The position numbers and the translations under genes are program-made. From the NCBI GenBank assembly GCA_001871415.1, contig MNWW01000058.1, forward strand, positions 1 to 50,227: DNA of 50,227 nt, written 5' to 3'. Source of the stretch: Candidatus Woesearchaeota archaeon CG1_02_57_44 (GTDB taxonomy: Archaea; Nanobdellota; Nanobdellia; Woesearchaeales; CG1-02-57-44). Numbering within the stretch: the stretch's first letter is position 1; the number at the start of each line of letters is the position of its first letter. The notes under the pieces are model-generated. The model had not been told where the DNA came from and ran no database searches. It saw only the letters and a list, made by a program, of their open reading frames with translations. Shown piece by piece: positions 33,031 to 42,741 of the stretch.

Positions 33031-33037
33031 TTAAATA
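33031..33037 (+). promoter_or_regulatory. TATA box of the TFE gene
   Basis: TTAAATA preceded by CGAAAT, which looks like a B-recognition element. The stretch CGAAATxxTTAAATAG is also found before ftsZ at 46452. Predicted transcription start is about 33058. Confidence 0.65.
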
Positions 33038-33057
33038 GGGGTGTGCCCAAAATGAGA

Positions 33058-33084
33058 ATGGGGGGTTTCAGAAAGCACCGTTAA
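33058..33084 (+). CDS. Possible leader peptide in the TFE 5' leader
   Basis: Eight codons, MGGFRKHR and stop, with the ATG at the predicted transcription start. The sequence ATGGGGGGTNTTTC recurs 54 bases downstream just before the TFE start. Whether it is translated is unknown; it could also be chance. Confidence 0.25.
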   Translation: MGGFRKHR

Positions 33085-33127
33085 GACAAACTTCATCATC
33101 ATAGCTTTTGCTATGGGGGGTGTTTCG

Positions 33128-33640
33128 ATGAAGCAACAGACGGTGCGGCTCACAAAGAGCCGCGTTGTTAAGACTGTGTCAGAGGCAGTTGGACCTGATG
33201 TAGTTCCTGTAGTCGAGTCCCTGTGGGGAAAACAGGATCTCTCAGAGTTCATCATAGCGCAGAAACTGAAGATGGAGATACATCAAGTACGTAACCTCCT
33301 CTACAGGCTCTACGCACAGCATCTGGCGACATACTTTAAGAAAAAGGACCGCGAGAAGGGATGGTATGTTGGCTATTGGACCTTCAACAAGCCAAGAGTG
33401 CACGAGATAGTCGAGTCGCTCAAGGCGCAGAAGCTTGACAAGCTCAAGACCAGATTACGCCGCGAGGTGGCTCAGCGGGATAATTTTTATCTCTGCCCGC
33501 ATGGTTGTGTCAGAGCCACATTTGACAATGCAGCTGATCTGCAGTTCAAATGCCCGGAGTGCAGCAGCATCCTGTCCGTGCAGGAGAATGGCAGGACCAT
33601 CGAGAACCTCAAGGCCCAGATACAGCAGCTTGAGGCATGA
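33128..33640 (+). CDS. tfe: Transcription initiation factor TFE alpha
   Basis: 170 residues from ATG at 33128, placed seven bases after GGGGGGTG; ATG 33113 in the track is inside that ribosome site. An N-terminal extended winged helix (about 5-100, ending in the YVGYWTFN motif) is followed by a zinc ribbon with CPHGC and CPEC. TFE stabilises the open complex with archaeal RNA polymerase, TBP and TFB. Presence of this gene is strong evidence that the window is archaeal. The leader is about 70 bases, in contrast to the leaderless neighbours. Confidence 0.97.
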   Translation: MKQQTVRLTKSRVVKTVSEAVGPDVVPVVESLWGKQDLSEFIIAQKLKMEIHQVRNLLYRLYAQHLATYFKKKDREKGWYVGYWTFNKPRVHEIVESLKAQKLDKLKTRLRREVAQRDNFYLCPHGCVRATFDNAADLQFKCPECSSILSVQENGRTIENLKAQIQQLEA

Positions 33641-33657
33641 GGTAAGACCATATGCGC

Positions 33658-33689
33658 GGGAAGCAGTTCCCGGCGATTTTTTCTTTTTT
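33658..33689 (+). terminator. Terminator after TFE
   Basis: A short hairpin GGGAA-GCAG-TTCCC is followed by TTTTTTCTTTTTT. T-runs terminate archaeal RNA polymerase; the hairpin may help. Confidence 0.6.
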
Positions 33690-33758
33690 GGTTCCAATGC
33701 TTTCTTGAGTAGAAACGATTCTATGACCGATAGCCATCGCCTTTATCGATCCTGTCAA

Positions 33759-33770
33759 AAAATATATATA
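33759..33770 (+). promoter_or_regulatory. TATA box of the orc1/cdc6-like gene
   Basis: AAAATATATATA centred at 33766, 27 bp before ATG 33793. Confidence 0.75.
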
Positions 33771-33792
33771 GCAACCGCGGCTCGTTGCCGCT

Positions 33793-34863
33793 ATGGGTCA
33801 TTTTGACAGTATGCTCGGCGCAGATGAATCCCTGTTTCGCATGGCCGCCGCGCTGGACTATGACCACCAGCCAAAGATGGTGCCGTATCGCGAGAACGAG
33901 CAGCAGCAGATAGCGCTGTGCATCAAACCACTGCTCGCCGGGAGAAACGGACGCAACGCCATCCTCTACGGCAGGCCAGGCGTAGGCAAGACCGTCGCCA
34001 TCAAGCACATTCTCGCAGAGCTGGAAGAAGAGACAGATGATGTCAGCGCAATCTACATCAACTGCTGGCAGAAGACTTCCAGCTATAAGGCAATGCTGGA
34101 CATCTGCGAGGCCATCGGCTTTAAGTTCACGCAGAACAAGCGCACTGACGAGCTCTTCCAGATTGTAGCGAAGATTGTCAACAAGGGCGCGGGCGTCTTT
34201 GTCCTGGACGAGGTGGACAAGCTCGAGGACCTTGACCTGCTCTACTGGATCCTGGAAGGCGTGTACAAGAAGAGCATCATCCTGATAACGAATTTCGAGA
34301 ATTGGGTAGCGAATCTTGACTCGCGCATCAAGAGCCGCCTCGTGCCTGAATCGATACAGTTCAAGCCCTACAACGCTGTCGAGACCAAAGGCATCCTGGA
34401 GCAGCGAAAGGATATCGCGTTCGTGCCAGGCGTCTGGAAGCCTGACGCCTTCGACCTGGTCGTTGCGAAAGCCCACACCTTGCAGGACATCAGGACCGGG
34501 CTCTATCTGATGCGCGAATCAGGACAGACCGCCGAGGACGCCTCATCAAAGACCATCACGGATACCCATGTCAACACGGCCATCGCGAAGCTGCCGGATT
34601 TCACGAGCAAAGACCCGGAAGGTCTCAACGATGACAATCAGTTCATCCTGCAGCTGGTTAGCGAGCTGGGCGAAGTCAAGATAGGCGATCTTTTCCGCGA
34701 GTACGAGAAGCGTGGTGGCAAGAGCGCATACAAGACCTTCCAGCGCCGCGTCGCGACCCTGGAGAAGGGATCTTTTGTCGCGACCAAGAAGCTGACCGGC
34801 GGCGCTGAAGGAACGACTACGCTTGTGCGTAAGGCCAACAAGGGTCTTGATGAGTTCGCGTAG
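33793..34863 (+). CDS. Orc1/Cdc6-type AAA+ ATPase
   Basis: 356 residues, leaderless. Walker A is LYGRPGVGKTVAIKHI, Walker B VFVLDEVDKLED, sensor 1 in ILITNFENW and the arginine region LDSRIKSRLVPESIQF, which is typical of Orc1/Cdc6. The helical lid follows, then a C-terminal winged helix (about 290-350). It should bind replication origins and load the MCM helicase. The 150 bp upstream show no repeated origin-recognition boxes, so I cannot place an origin here. A plain AAA regulator is an alternative but less likely. Confidence 0.9.
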   Translation: MGHFDSMLGADESLFRMAAALDYDHQPKMVPYRENEQQQIALCIKPLLAGRNGRNAILYGRPGVGKTVAIKHILAELEEETDDVSAIYINCWQKTSSYKAMLDICEAIGFKFTQNKRTDELFQIVAKIVNKGAGVFVLDEVDKLEDLDLLYWILEGVYKKSIILITNFENWVANLDSRIKSRLVPESIQFKPYNAVETKGILEQRKDIAFVPGVWKPDAFDLVVAKAHTLQDIRTGLYLMRESGQTAEDASSKTITDTHVNTAIAKLPDFTSKDPEGLNDDNQFILQLVSELGEVKIGDLFREYEKRGGKSAYKTFQRRVATLEKGSFVATKKLTGGAEGTTTLVRKANKGLDEFA

Positions 34864-34945
34864 TGGCAGATAGCGAAAGCAAGTCCGTCACCACCGCAAC
34901 ATTCTCAGGCAAGCGTCGCTTCGTGTCCGAATGTCCAGGACACGA

Positions 34946-35842
34946 CTATCGCCCTTGAACTTCAGGGCAGTACGCAGTGACGCCACAGATGCCTGGTGTG
35001 CGGTGCGCATGAATCGGCAACTCAGGGATGAACAACACACCATTCCCGAACGCGGAATTCAGCGTCGAAAACAGATCAGATTGAGCCTGTGTCTTGAACG
35101 CCAACTCCATAGCATGATACCTGCTGGAGGTGAACGACTGACCCTCGGGATCCAATCCCTCACGCAGGCTCTCGAGCAATGGAAACCCTCTGCCCACGCT
35201 ATACGCGAACTGCCCGCAATCAGGATGCGAATGCACGTAGACCCGAAGGTGCTTGGCTTCAGAGGCTCGCTGGACGATGGCGTAGAGGACCGTATTGGCG
35301 AGAGACGCAGGAGCCGCGGTCGGGTCGCCGAAAGCGAAGCCACCGCCTTGCAGGTATTGCGTCCCGAGGAAGTCCGCATGCTCAGGGAAGCTATGCGCGA
35401 GCCGACGTGCCGGATCAGCGCGCTTGGGTTTAAGGAACGCATAGCTATCGCCAGGGATGCCCATGACGAGCGCGGGCTGGTTATTCCCGTCTGTACCTGC
35501 GGCGAGCTGCAACACACCGTCCGAAAGAGCATCATGCACATCCCCTGCCCTTATGCGCTCGAAGAGCCCGTCGCCCGCATGGCGCACCAGCAGCTGCTGC
35601 CAGCCGGAGGGAGCCACCTGGACATGCTCGGGTGTGTAGCTGACGTCGACATCGACTGTCTTGTATCTGCCACGGATATGATCGAGCTCAAGCGTCGGGA
35701 AAGAGACCTGCGCAGGATAGCAAGGATCGACACAGCTGATGTGTAGCTGATCAAATACCAATGGGAGACCTGCCTCATCGAGCAGATGGATGATGGAATC
35801 ACCAGCCCTGGCGAGGGATTGTTCGGTCAGTGGTTCATGCAT
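34946..35842 (-). CDS. Uncharacterised 298-residue protein
   Basis: 298 residues starting after AGGT. The composition is that of a folded soluble protein, and the opposite-strand 271-residue ORF is basic and unstructured, so this strand is preferred. Notable stretches are ISCVDPCYPAQVSF, VDVDVSYTPEHVQV, YVHSHPDCGQF and IPELPIHAHRTPGICGV. The HSHPDCG could be a metal site resembling JAB-type motifs, but the remaining JAMM residues are not evident. Function unknown. Confidence 0.65.
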   Translation of the reverse strand: MHEPLTEQSLARAGDSIIHLLDEAGLPLVFDQLHISCVDPCYPAQVSFPTLELDHIRGRYKTVDVDVSYTPEHVQVAPSGWQQLLVRHAGDGLFERIRAGDVHDALSDGVLQLAAGTDGNNQPALVMGIPGDSYAFLKPKRADPARRLAHSFPEHADFLGTQYLQGGGFAFGDPTAAPASLANTVLYAIVQRASEAKHLRVYVHSHPDCGQFAYSVGRGFPLLESLREGLDPEGQSFTSSRYHAMELAFKTQAQSDLFSTLNSAFGNGVLFIPELPIHAHRTPGICGVTAYCPEVQGR

Positions 35843-36063
35843 GATATTTACCTGTCAATCTCGGCAGCCCTACGCGACGCATAACAGCGTTTCTGCGACG
35901 CGAAATCGTGTGCCGATAGGCTCCGCAATCCCCATCCCGTTTATAAACATTACCCGAACCCGCCACAAGATACACTACCCAGACACGACACTATGCGTCT
36001 ACATACCAGTAGCGTCGACAACCAACAAACTTTTTATAGACAACACAGTTTGCGGCTTTCGGA

Positions 36064-36636
36064 ATGATTACGCTGAACCCGGATGAATTTCGAGACCGTC
36101 AACATCTACTTATTGAGGAAATACGCAAAGGCGCTGTGTTTATCCATCCTACCGATACTATCTATGGCATCGGCGCGAACGCGCAGGACAAGTACGCGGT
36201 GCAGAAGGTACGCGACATCAAGCAGCGGCCCGAACAGCCGTTCTCTGTCATGGCGCCCAGCATCGACTGGATACGCGAGAACTGCCGCATCCCGAAAGAG
36301 GCCGAGGAGTGGCTCCAGAAGCTGCCAGGACCTTACACCTTCGTCTTCAAGCTCAAGAACAAAAAAGCCATAGCACCGGAGACCAACAATGGTGTGGATA
36401 CCATCGGCGTGCGCATCCCGGACCATTGGTTCGCCAAAGTGGTTGCGGAGGCGGGCGTGCCCTTTGTCACCACGTCAGCGAATATCAGCGGCATGGATTT
36501 CATGACCAGCATGGAGACCCTGCACGACGATCTCAACAAAAAGTCAGACTTCATCGTCTACGAGGGCGAGAAAGACGGTCATCCGTCGACCATCGTAAAT
36601 TTTGCTGAGAAGGAGCCGATTGTCGTCGAACGCTGA
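36064..36636 (+). CDS. Threonylcarbamoyl-AMP synthase (Sua5/YrdC family)
   Basis: 190 residues, YrdC domain only, with no C-terminal Sua5 extension. Motifs: FIHPTDTIYGIGANA, KVRDIKQRPEQPFSVMA, VGVRIPDH-like GVRIPDHWF and TTSANISG. It makes threonylcarbamoyl-AMP for the t6A37 modification of ANN-decoding tRNAs. TTTTTATAG (about 36030-36038) lies 26-30 bp upstream. The 220 bp before it (35843-36063) hold only this promoter. Confidence 0.95.
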   Translation: MITLNPDEFRDRQHLLIEEIRKGAVFIHPTDTIYGIGANAQDKYAVQKVRDIKQRPEQPFSVMAPSIDWIRENCRIPKEAEEWLQKLPGPYTFVFKLKNKKAIAPETNNGVDTIGVRIPDHWFAKVVAEAGVPFVTTSANISGMDFMTSMETLHDDLNKKSDFIVYEGEKDGHPSTIVNFAEKEPIVVER

Positions 36637-36714
36637 TACAGCAATTGACGCATACCATTTTTGCAGTCGAGCCATGCTCTTGTAATCAATTCTTTCTGTT
36701 AGGGGCAATAAGAC

Positions 36715-37383
36715 CTATTTCCTTCCAAATACCACGCTTTCCAACGCCGCGATGCTCTCCACAATGCAATCAGGCTTGCAAAGCGACAGCTCTGCCTTGC
36801 TATGATGCCCGGTGGCGATGGCGATTGCCATGACGCCAGCGTCCCTGGCGGCGGCGATATCCTTTGGATGATCACCGACGAACGCCATCTGCTCGGGCAG
36901 CAGCCCATACAGGCCAAGCGCTTCCAGCAGTGAAAAGCCCTTGCCTGTTCCAGGTGGCCTGTCTTCATAGCCTCGGATAAAAGGGATGGTGATCCCTGAA
37001 GCCTTCACCGCAGGCAGAACTGCCTTGCGTGTATTGCTGGTGATGATGCCAAGCATGATGCCCGCAGCTGCTAGACGCGCCAGTGCCTGGCGTTCGCGAA
37101 GCTGGCATGGCTGGTAGTGGCGCATCAGCGAATCATCGACCTCTTGCTGCAGCGTATACCTGCCGAGTTCAGGCTGCTGACGCAGGAACTCATCGACAAT
37201 CTCCTTTGGCGTCATGCCCCAGGCCTCCTGAGCACCTAGGTGCTGAAGGGTCACCCCGTGCAGCGCCTCCAGTTCCGCGATAGCCGCGTTGCCAAGGTGC
37301 AGACTGTCCGCCAGAGTCAGATCAAAATCAAAGAGTATTGCCTTAAGCACCGTGTTTGTCACCCCATCTGTGAGAACGGTCAT
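36715..37383 (-). CDS. HAD-superfamily hydrolase, phosphoglycolate-phosphatase-like
   Basis: 222 residues from ATG at 37383, 26 bp below GCATAAATAGG (leaderless); the 261-residue ORF overlaps gatE. HAD motifs: FDFDLTLADS (nucleophile Asp), ITSNTRK (motif II), a Lys in GTGKGFSLL and FVGDHPKDIAAARDAGV (motif IV). The helical cap between motifs I and II fits subfamily IA, such as phosphoglycolate phosphatase or a nucleotidase. Confidence 0.92.
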   Translation of the reverse strand: MTVLTDGVTNTVLKAILFDFDLTLADSLHLGNAAIAELEALHGVTLQHLGAQEAWGMTPKEIVDEFLRQQPELGRYTLQQEVDDSLMRHYQPCQLRERQALARLAAAGIMLGIITSNTRKAVLPAVKASGITIPFIRGYEDRPPGTGKGFSLLEALGLYGLLPEQMAFVGDHPKDIAAARDAGVMAIAIATGHHSKAELSLCKPDCIVESIAALESVVFGRK

Positions 37384-37405
37384 AGCACACGTCCAGCAGT
37401 GCCTC

Positions 37406-39451
37406 CTATTTATGCGCTTTGCTTTTCTTGACAGAATGGGACGGAGCAGGAGGATCAGCAGGGTCAATATGCTGTAAGACTGCACCCGAAGCAGTAGCAT
37501 CTGCTACAGGCACAGTCAATTCCTTGACTATCTTCGCGATGAGCTTTCCGTCCGCCTTGCCTCGCAGCTCCTTCATGACCATGCCCATGAGCGCGTTGGG
37601 AGGAGCGTCTCCTGCCTCAGCAGCGATGGCAGCGACTCGCTTTCGCACCTCACCTTCAGCGAGCTGCCCATAGGAAGCGATAGCATCCGCCGCGCCAGTG
37701 CCCTGGATGATGGCGCAGAAAACTTCGGCAGCGGCTTCTTTCGCGATGCTGCCAGCATCAAGCGCAGCGACCACAGCGTCAAAATCCTTCTGCTTGACCT
37801 TTTCCGGGTCAAGCCCCAGACGCTTCTTGATGTCCTTGGGTATAGTCAACAGCAACTGCGCGATGAATCCTGGTTCCAGCGATGTGCTCTTGCAATAATG
37901 GTCAAAGAGCTCATGCTTGTCTTTCGCGAGTGTGCGCGCCAGGTCAGCAGGAACGCCAGCAGAGACATAGCGCGCTTCACGCTCTTCAATGAGTTCAGGG
38001 ATCTCGACAGCTGACAGGTCAGGAACCACTGGCCCTAAATCAGTCTCAGGGTACATGCGTGCGCTGCCAGGCATCCAGCGCATGAAGCTCGTGGTGCCGT
38101 CAGCATTCGCGCGTCTGACTTCCTCGACATTGCCAACAACAGCAAGCTGCGCCCGGCACAGCGCCGCTGCCAGTGCCCGCTTTGCCTGCGCCTCAGGGGC
38201 AGCGACTATGATGAACGCGTCAGCGGCGTGGTTGCATGACGCATCGTCCTTATGATTGTGCGCCGCGATGCCAAGCGCCTTGCGCACGGCAGCAACCTCG
38301 CTATCGCTCACACCGTAATTGGGAAGCTCATCAGAATGAAACAGCCCTTTGACACCAGCAGCGACTTTCGCGTGATCCGAAAGCTCGCTGCCCAGGCGAC
38401 GGCCACCAGTACCAGGGATCAACTCGCGGCCGAGTAGCCCCACAAACCTCGGCAATCGGACTGCCCACGCAGAACCGGACGCATGTATGACCTTGCACTC
38501 GGTTCCCGCAAAGCAGGAGGTGACCTCCATCAGCGTCGGGAGCTCCCCCTGCATTCCAGCTTTCTTCTCATCCTTCTTTGTATCTCTCTGTTCTTCCCCG
38601 TTCACTCCGGTCGCATCAACGCCGAGCGCGCCGCGCTTAGCCAGCTCCTTCGCAATTATGGAGAGCGAATGCTGCCGCGCCATCTCGTTGGTAATCAGCG
38701 TCGGTATGGCCTTGAGCTCTTGCGCGCCCTTTATCTCGACGCGCTTGCCGTCAGGGATGCTGACATTGACATCCTGCCTTATGCTGCCGATGCCGCGTTT
38801 GGCCTTGCCGGTGCTGCGGATGAGCAAACCAAGCTTCTCTGCGACCTCGCGCGCGTGCTCCGGGCTCTTGATATCTGGCGCAGTGCCTATCTCTATCAAA
38901 GGCGTACCCAGCCGGTCCAGCCCATAGCGCACCACATCGCTCTTCTGCTCGATGATCCTCGCGGCTTCTTCCTCAAGGCAGATACTGTCGATGCGCACCG
39001 CGCCCTCGCTGGTCTCCAGCACGCCACCCATAGCGACGAGCGCCGTGCGTTGGAATCCAGACGTATTACTTCCGTCCACCACGGTCTTGCGCATGACAAA
39101 AATCTCGTCCACGACCCTTGCCTTGAGCATGGCCGCGACCTGCAGGACAACCTGCAAAGCAGCTGCATTCATCGGCGCCGGCGGCTCCTCGTCAAGCTCT
39201 ATCTCGCAGCACGTGGCAGGTGTCCCTTCATACTGGAAGGTCCTGTCCCTGCCTGTCTCCATGGCAGCAGCTGTATCGACTTTGCCGGTCTCGCCCGCCA
39301 CACCGCGAAGCTTGCGCCGCACGATGATGCTCGCCGTATCGAAGCTCTCGCCTGAGCAGCGGCAGAAAAGCTTGCCCGTATCCAGTTGCTGGTGTATCTC
39401 CAGGCCGCACTTGAGAGTGACTGGTGCAGGAGAATCCTTCTTAGCTACCAT
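37406..39451 (-). CDS. gatE: Glu-tRNA(Gln) amidotransferase subunit E
   Basis: 681 residues. The N-terminus LKCGLEIHQQLDTGKLFCRC is the GatE/GatB signature, and GatE-specific features follow: the zinc Cys-Cys (PATCCEIELDEEPP), the IRQDVNVSIPDG block, an AspRS-like insertion and the C-terminal YqeY-like tail. With GatD it converts Glu-tRNA(Gln) to Gln-tRNA(Gln). This enzyme is restricted to archaea. gatD is not in the window. It ends 23 bases before the HAD gene start. Confidence 0.97.
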   Translation of the reverse strand: MVAKKDSPAPVTLKCGLEIHQQLDTGKLFCRCSGESFDTASIIVRRKLRGVAGETGKVDTAAAMETGRDRTFQYEGTPATCCEIELDEEPPAPMNAAALQVVLQVAAMLKARVVDEIFVMRKTVVDGSNTSGFQRTALVAMGGVLETSEGAVRIDSICLEEEAARIIEQKSDVVRYGLDRLGTPLIEIGTAPDIKSPEHAREVAEKLGLLIRSTGKAKRGIGSIRQDVNVSIPDGKRVEIKGAQELKAIPTLITNEMARQHSLSIIAKELAKRGALGVDATGVNGEEQRDTKKDEKKAGMQGELPTLMEVTSCFAGTECKVIHASGSAWAVRLPRFVGLLGRELIPGTGGRRLGSELSDHAKVAAGVKGLFHSDELPNYGVSDSEVAAVRKALGIAAHNHKDDASCNHAADAFIIVAAPEAQAKRALAAALCRAQLAVVGNVEEVRRANADGTTSFMRWMPGSARMYPETDLGPVVPDLSAVEIPELIEEREARYVSAGVPADLARTLAKDKHELFDHYCKSTSLEPGFIAQLLLTIPKDIKKRLGLDPEKVKQKDFDAVVAALDAGSIAKEAAAEVFCAIIQGTGAADAIASYGQLAEGEVRKRVAAIAAEAGDAPPNALMGMVMKELRGKADGKLIAKIVKELTVPVADATASGAVLQHIDPADPPAPSHSVKKSKAHK

Positions 39452-39574
39452 GATACCTCAGCAAGAGACTGCCGGTCATTATAAGGTTTGCGGGAAGCAG
39501 AACGTTCGCAAGGACGTTGGCATCGTAATGAATGTCATTTCCCCTCTACTGACTCTCCCCTGTTGACTCCTACC

Positions 39575-40456
39575 CTACTGGTGCACTAGAAAGCTGACCA
39601 CACCATGGAACATGGTCGCGTTGCGCCACAGCGCATCCCCGCTCTGTCCCGAGAACAACGCATTCAGTGGCCGGGTCGTTATGGTCACCGGGCATTTGCC
39701 GCTGCCGCTGCGATGGCTACCAATGGATGCGATGTAGCTTGCTACATCATCACAGAATCCGCCGTCGTGGTCAAGCACCAGGGTGACGCCCTTGTACAGC
39801 TGCACATATGTCGCATCGCCATAGCTCATCTCGCGCGATCCCCCTTGACCATAAGCCACGTTACCACCATCTCCATTGCCATCAGCCATCGTATCAGTAT
39901 CACTGTTGCATACAACTTCCTTGGAATCCGCCCTCGTACGGTCGGCTAATGTTTTCAACAGCTTCCGCAGCGCGTCGACAGTTGCGGTGAACTGCTCTGG
40001 CTCAACGAACAGCAAATACCCTGCGGGGTTCGCCAGCGACGGCCCTTGCGCGAATTCCAGCGTAAGATACTCAAGTATCTCCTGCAGAGTCGCGTACCTC
40101 ACTGCCGAGCGCGCGAGCTCAGCGTAGGCAATGTCTTCTGCGTCCATGCGCTCGCGCCATACCTCGCAAAAGAAGCTGCGACAGATGAGCGGCCGATGTT
40201 CCGGCACCAGGCAACGACCTCCACGCCTGGTCCATGCTCTGCGATAGAAAAAAGGCTCGTCAGTATCCTTGTGATTCTTGAACGCGCCATGTCGCGTGAG
40301 CAACCCCTCGCGGTCGAGGCGTTCACGCAGTACCTCATCCTGCGCCATGCCGCGCTTCACGAGACCAGGATCGCAGGCGCCAGGTGTGCAGCACGTGCCG
40401 GTGCGTAGCCGCTCGCCGAGCGCCGCGGCTGGATTGCCAGGATAGGTATTGGTCAT
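39575..40456 (-). CDS. Cys-rich YkgJ-like predicted iron/zinc-chelating protein
   Basis: 293 residues. N-terminal Cys cluster TCCTPGACDPG, then RCLVPEHRPLICRSFFCEVW, which matches the RP-x-x-C-R pattern of YkgJ-type cysteine cluster proteins, though spacing differs. A Gly/Asp-rich insertion (MADGNGDGGNVAYGQGGS) separates it from a C-terminal strand-rich segment. YkgJ proteins bind a metal and have no firmly known role. Divergent neighbours give no clue. Confidence 0.7.
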   Translation of the reverse strand: MTNTYPGNPAAALGERLRTGTCCTPGACDPGLVKRGMAQDEVLRERLDREGLLTRHGAFKNHKDTDEPFFYRRAWTRRGGRCLVPEHRPLICRSFFCEVWRERMDAEDIAYAELARSAVRYATLQEILEYLTLEFAQGPSLANPAGYLLFVEPEQFTATVDALRKLLKTLADRTRADSKEVVCNSDTDTMADGNGDGGNVAYGQGGSREMSYGDATYVQLYKGVTLVLDHDGGFCDDVASYIASIGSHRSGSGKCPVTITTRPLNALFSGQSGDALWRNATMFHGVVSFLVHQ

Positions 40457-40627
40457 GGGATCCTCAGGGCATCAGTGGACACGCACTAAATCTACTTCGC
40501 ACGTCCCATGATTAAGTAGTTTGTGGTACTGGAACTGAAGCGCAGATATTGAATAATGCCCTTATCAGACGTCAGGAGTTAGTGGTGCTCCTTCACGGTC
40601 TCTTGGAGCAGGGGTGGCAAGGTTCTG

Positions 40628-42079
40628 CTATTGCCTCTGGTAGTTGGGCGACTCCTTGGTTATCGTGACGCTGTGAGGGTGCGACTCTGCCATGCTGCCC
40701 GGGCTAATTTGGATGAGCGTGCTTCGGGTCTTCATATCTTCAATTGTCCTGCAGCCGGAATCACACATGCCCTTCTGCAGTCCACCGACGAGCTGATGCA
40801 GGTAGTGCCCTAGTGGTCCCTTGTATGGCACAATGCCTTCGATGCCTTCGGGCACCAGGTCATTGTCGTGTACGCCTGCTTGCAGATAGCGATCCTTGCT
40901 GCCTTTTTTCATGGCTTCGATGCTGCCCATGCCGCGGTATTCCTTGTAGGATCTGCCATTGATGATGACTGTCTCGCCTGGCGATTCGTCGGTTCCGGCA
41001 AAGAGATTGCCGATCATGACGCAGTCCGCACCGGCCGCGATGGCTTTCGGGATGTCGCCCGCGTATTTGATGCCGCCATCCGCTATCACCGGCACGTCGC
41101 GTATTCCTGCGGTGACATCCATGATGGCTGATATCTGTGGAACGCCGATGCCGGTGACCACCCTGGTCGTGCAGATGCTGCCGGGGCCGATGCCCACCTT
41201 GATGCCATCAGCACCTGCCTCGATGAGATGACGCGCCGTGTCAGCGGTGGCTACATTGCCTGCGACAATGTCGACATCATAAGCGGATTTGAGCTTGGCG
41301 AGCGCGTCGATGACAAACTGGCTGTTGCCATGGGCGGTATCAAGGACAATGACATCGACGCCTGCCTCGACCAGCGCTCCTGCGCGCTCGAGCATCTCGC
41401 CGCTAGGGCCCACCGCTGCTCCCACTATCAGGCGTCCTTCAGGATCAGTCACGGTCCGGGGGAAGGTCATGTCCCGGCGCACGTCCTTGATGGTGAAGAG
41501 CCCTGCCACCTTGCCGAAATCATCGACCAAGGGCAGCTTCTCGATGCGATGCTTGTAGAGTATCTCCTTTGCCTCATCAAGCGTGGTCCCCGGCCTTGCG
41601 GTGATGACCTTCTCGGTCATTATCTCGCGCAGCTTCTTTCCCGGGTCATTCTGGAACCAGAGGTCCCTGCTGGTGACGATGCCTGCCAGCTTGTCGTCCT
41701 CGACCAGCAGGATGCCTGACATGCCATTCTCCTGCTCCATCCTGCGGGCGTCAGCGACGGTGTGGTTCGGCGTGAGCGTGTAGGGCTGCGGTATCAGGCC
41801 ACCACGGAAGCGCTTGACTTTCCTGACCTCCTCTGCCTGCTGCTCGATGGTGAGATTGCGATGGATGATGCCGATGCCGCCCTGCAGGGCCATGGCGATA
41901 GCGAGCCGATGTTCGGTCACGGTGTCCATGGCGGCGCTCGCAAGGGGGATGTTCAGGCGGATATTGCGGCTGAATCGGGTCGCAAGCTCGGTCTCTTCTG
42001 GAAGAAAATCGCTGTGCTTTGGTTTGAGCAGAACGTCGTCAAAAGTCAGATAGGGAGTCTCTTCGATGTGGCGTGCCAT
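40628..42079 (-). CDS. guaB: IMP dehydrogenase
   Basis: 483 residues, full length. Catalytic Cys in [20 protein letters not shown], the NAD/IMP loops [19 protein letters not shown] and [16 protein letters not shown], and the flap [13 protein letters not shown]. Two CBS domains (about 95-205) are inserted, with [13 protein letters not shown] and [11 protein letters not shown]. It makes XMP from IMP in guanine nucleotide synthesis. TTTTATAAAC at 42101-42110 lies 26 bp before the ATG. Confidence 0.98.
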   Translation of the reverse strand: MARHIEETPYLTFDDVLLKPKHSDFLPEETELATRFSRNIRLNIPLASAAMDTVTEHRLAIAMALQGGIGIIHRNLTIEQQAEEVRKVKRFRGGLIPQPYTLTPNHTVADARRMEQENGMSGILLVEDDKLAGIVTSRDLWFQNDPGKKLREIMTEKVITARPGTTLDEAKEILYKHRIEKLPLVDDFGKVAGLFTIKDVRRDMTFPRTVTDPEGRLIVGAAVGPSGEMLERAGALVEAGVDVIVLDTAHGNSQFVIDALAKLKSAYDVDIVAGNVATADTARHLIEAGADGIKVGIGPGSICTTRVVTGIGVPQISAIMDVTAGIRDVPVIADGGIKYAGDIPKAIAAGADCVMIGNLFAGTDESPGETVIINGRSYKEYRGMGSIEAMKKGSKDRYLQAGVHDNDLVPEGIEGIVPYKGPLGHYLHQLVGGLQKGMCDSGCRTIEDMKTRSTLIQISPGSMAESHPHSVTITKESPNYQRQ

Positions 42080-42100
42080 TGGAGGGGTATGTTCGTGGGA

Positions 42101-42110
42101 GTTTATAAAA
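42101..42110 (-). promoter_or_regulatory. TATA box of guaB
   Basis: TTTTATAAAC on the minus strand, centred 26 bp from ATG 42079; leaderless. Confidence 0.75.
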
Positions 42111-42190
42111 GTTATCGGAAGTGTTATTATGTTGGTCTCATACCTCGTCTCTTATGCGTCTGTTGCATCGCTGGTGCAGGGTGATTCTCC

Positions 42191-42712
42191 ATGGCACTGA
42201 AGCTTGACGTGGGATCTGCAATGACTCTGATTGAGCGTAGTCTATTTCATTATCCGCGCGCTCCCCTACAGGGTCTTCTGGACCTGCTTGAGCAATCGCC
42301 CGTGGTCTGCGCCACAACGCATCTTAATGGGCCCTTGCGGATCGGAGACCGAGAATACAACGGAGGCATTGCTGTCTATCCTTTCAGCATGGGACACTTC
42401 CCGATGGAGGCGGTCTCATCTCAGGTCGATCCCCTCTTCATGACCGTGGTCAGGACAGAAGGGGACACTGCTTATCATGAGCTGTTGTATCCGGCGCCGA
42501 TCGCTCGGCCACGTCTGGCCGACCCGGAAGGGCAGATAGTCGCGTTGCATCGGTCGGTCGCGCAGTATCTCTCTGAGCATGGGGCAGAGCTCACCTCTCC
42601 GAGGACTGAACAGGGAGGGACTCATTTCGGCCCTGTCCGCTACAAGCAGTACGATGTCGTGTCGTGCCGATCACCGCTCGATGTCGCCTTCCTGCGCGAT
42701 AGACCTGCTTGA
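42191..42712 (+). CDS. Uncharacterised 173-residue protein
   Basis: 173 residues, with GGGTGAT five bases before the ATG. Soluble, mixed alpha/beta. Segments such as LLDLLEQSPVVCATTHLNGPL and PMEAVSSQVDPLFMTVVRTEG look like a folded domain. I do not recognise a family. It is convergent with the helicase fragment and divergent from guaB. Confidence 0.65.
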   Translation: MALKLDVGSAMTLIERSLFHYPRAPLQGLLDLLEQSPVVCATTHLNGPLRIGDREYNGGIAVYPFSMGHFPMEAVSSQVDPLFMTVVRTEGDTAYHELLYPAPIARPRLADPEGQIVALHRSVAQYLSEHGAELTSPRTEQGGTHFGPVRYKQYDVVSCRSPLDVAFLRDRPA

Positions 42713-42741
42713 GAATCGCTGTCATCGGGCGGGTGTTGGCT

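Noticed and set aside
33641-33792. Replication origin beside the Orc1/Cdc6-like gene
   Set aside because: The gap is 152 bp and filled by a terminator and a promoter; no repeated origin boxes seen.
34931-35746. 271-residue plus-strand ORF
   Set aside because: Basic, low-complexity translation opposite a more protein-like 298-residue ORF; kept the minus strand, though neither has a known family.
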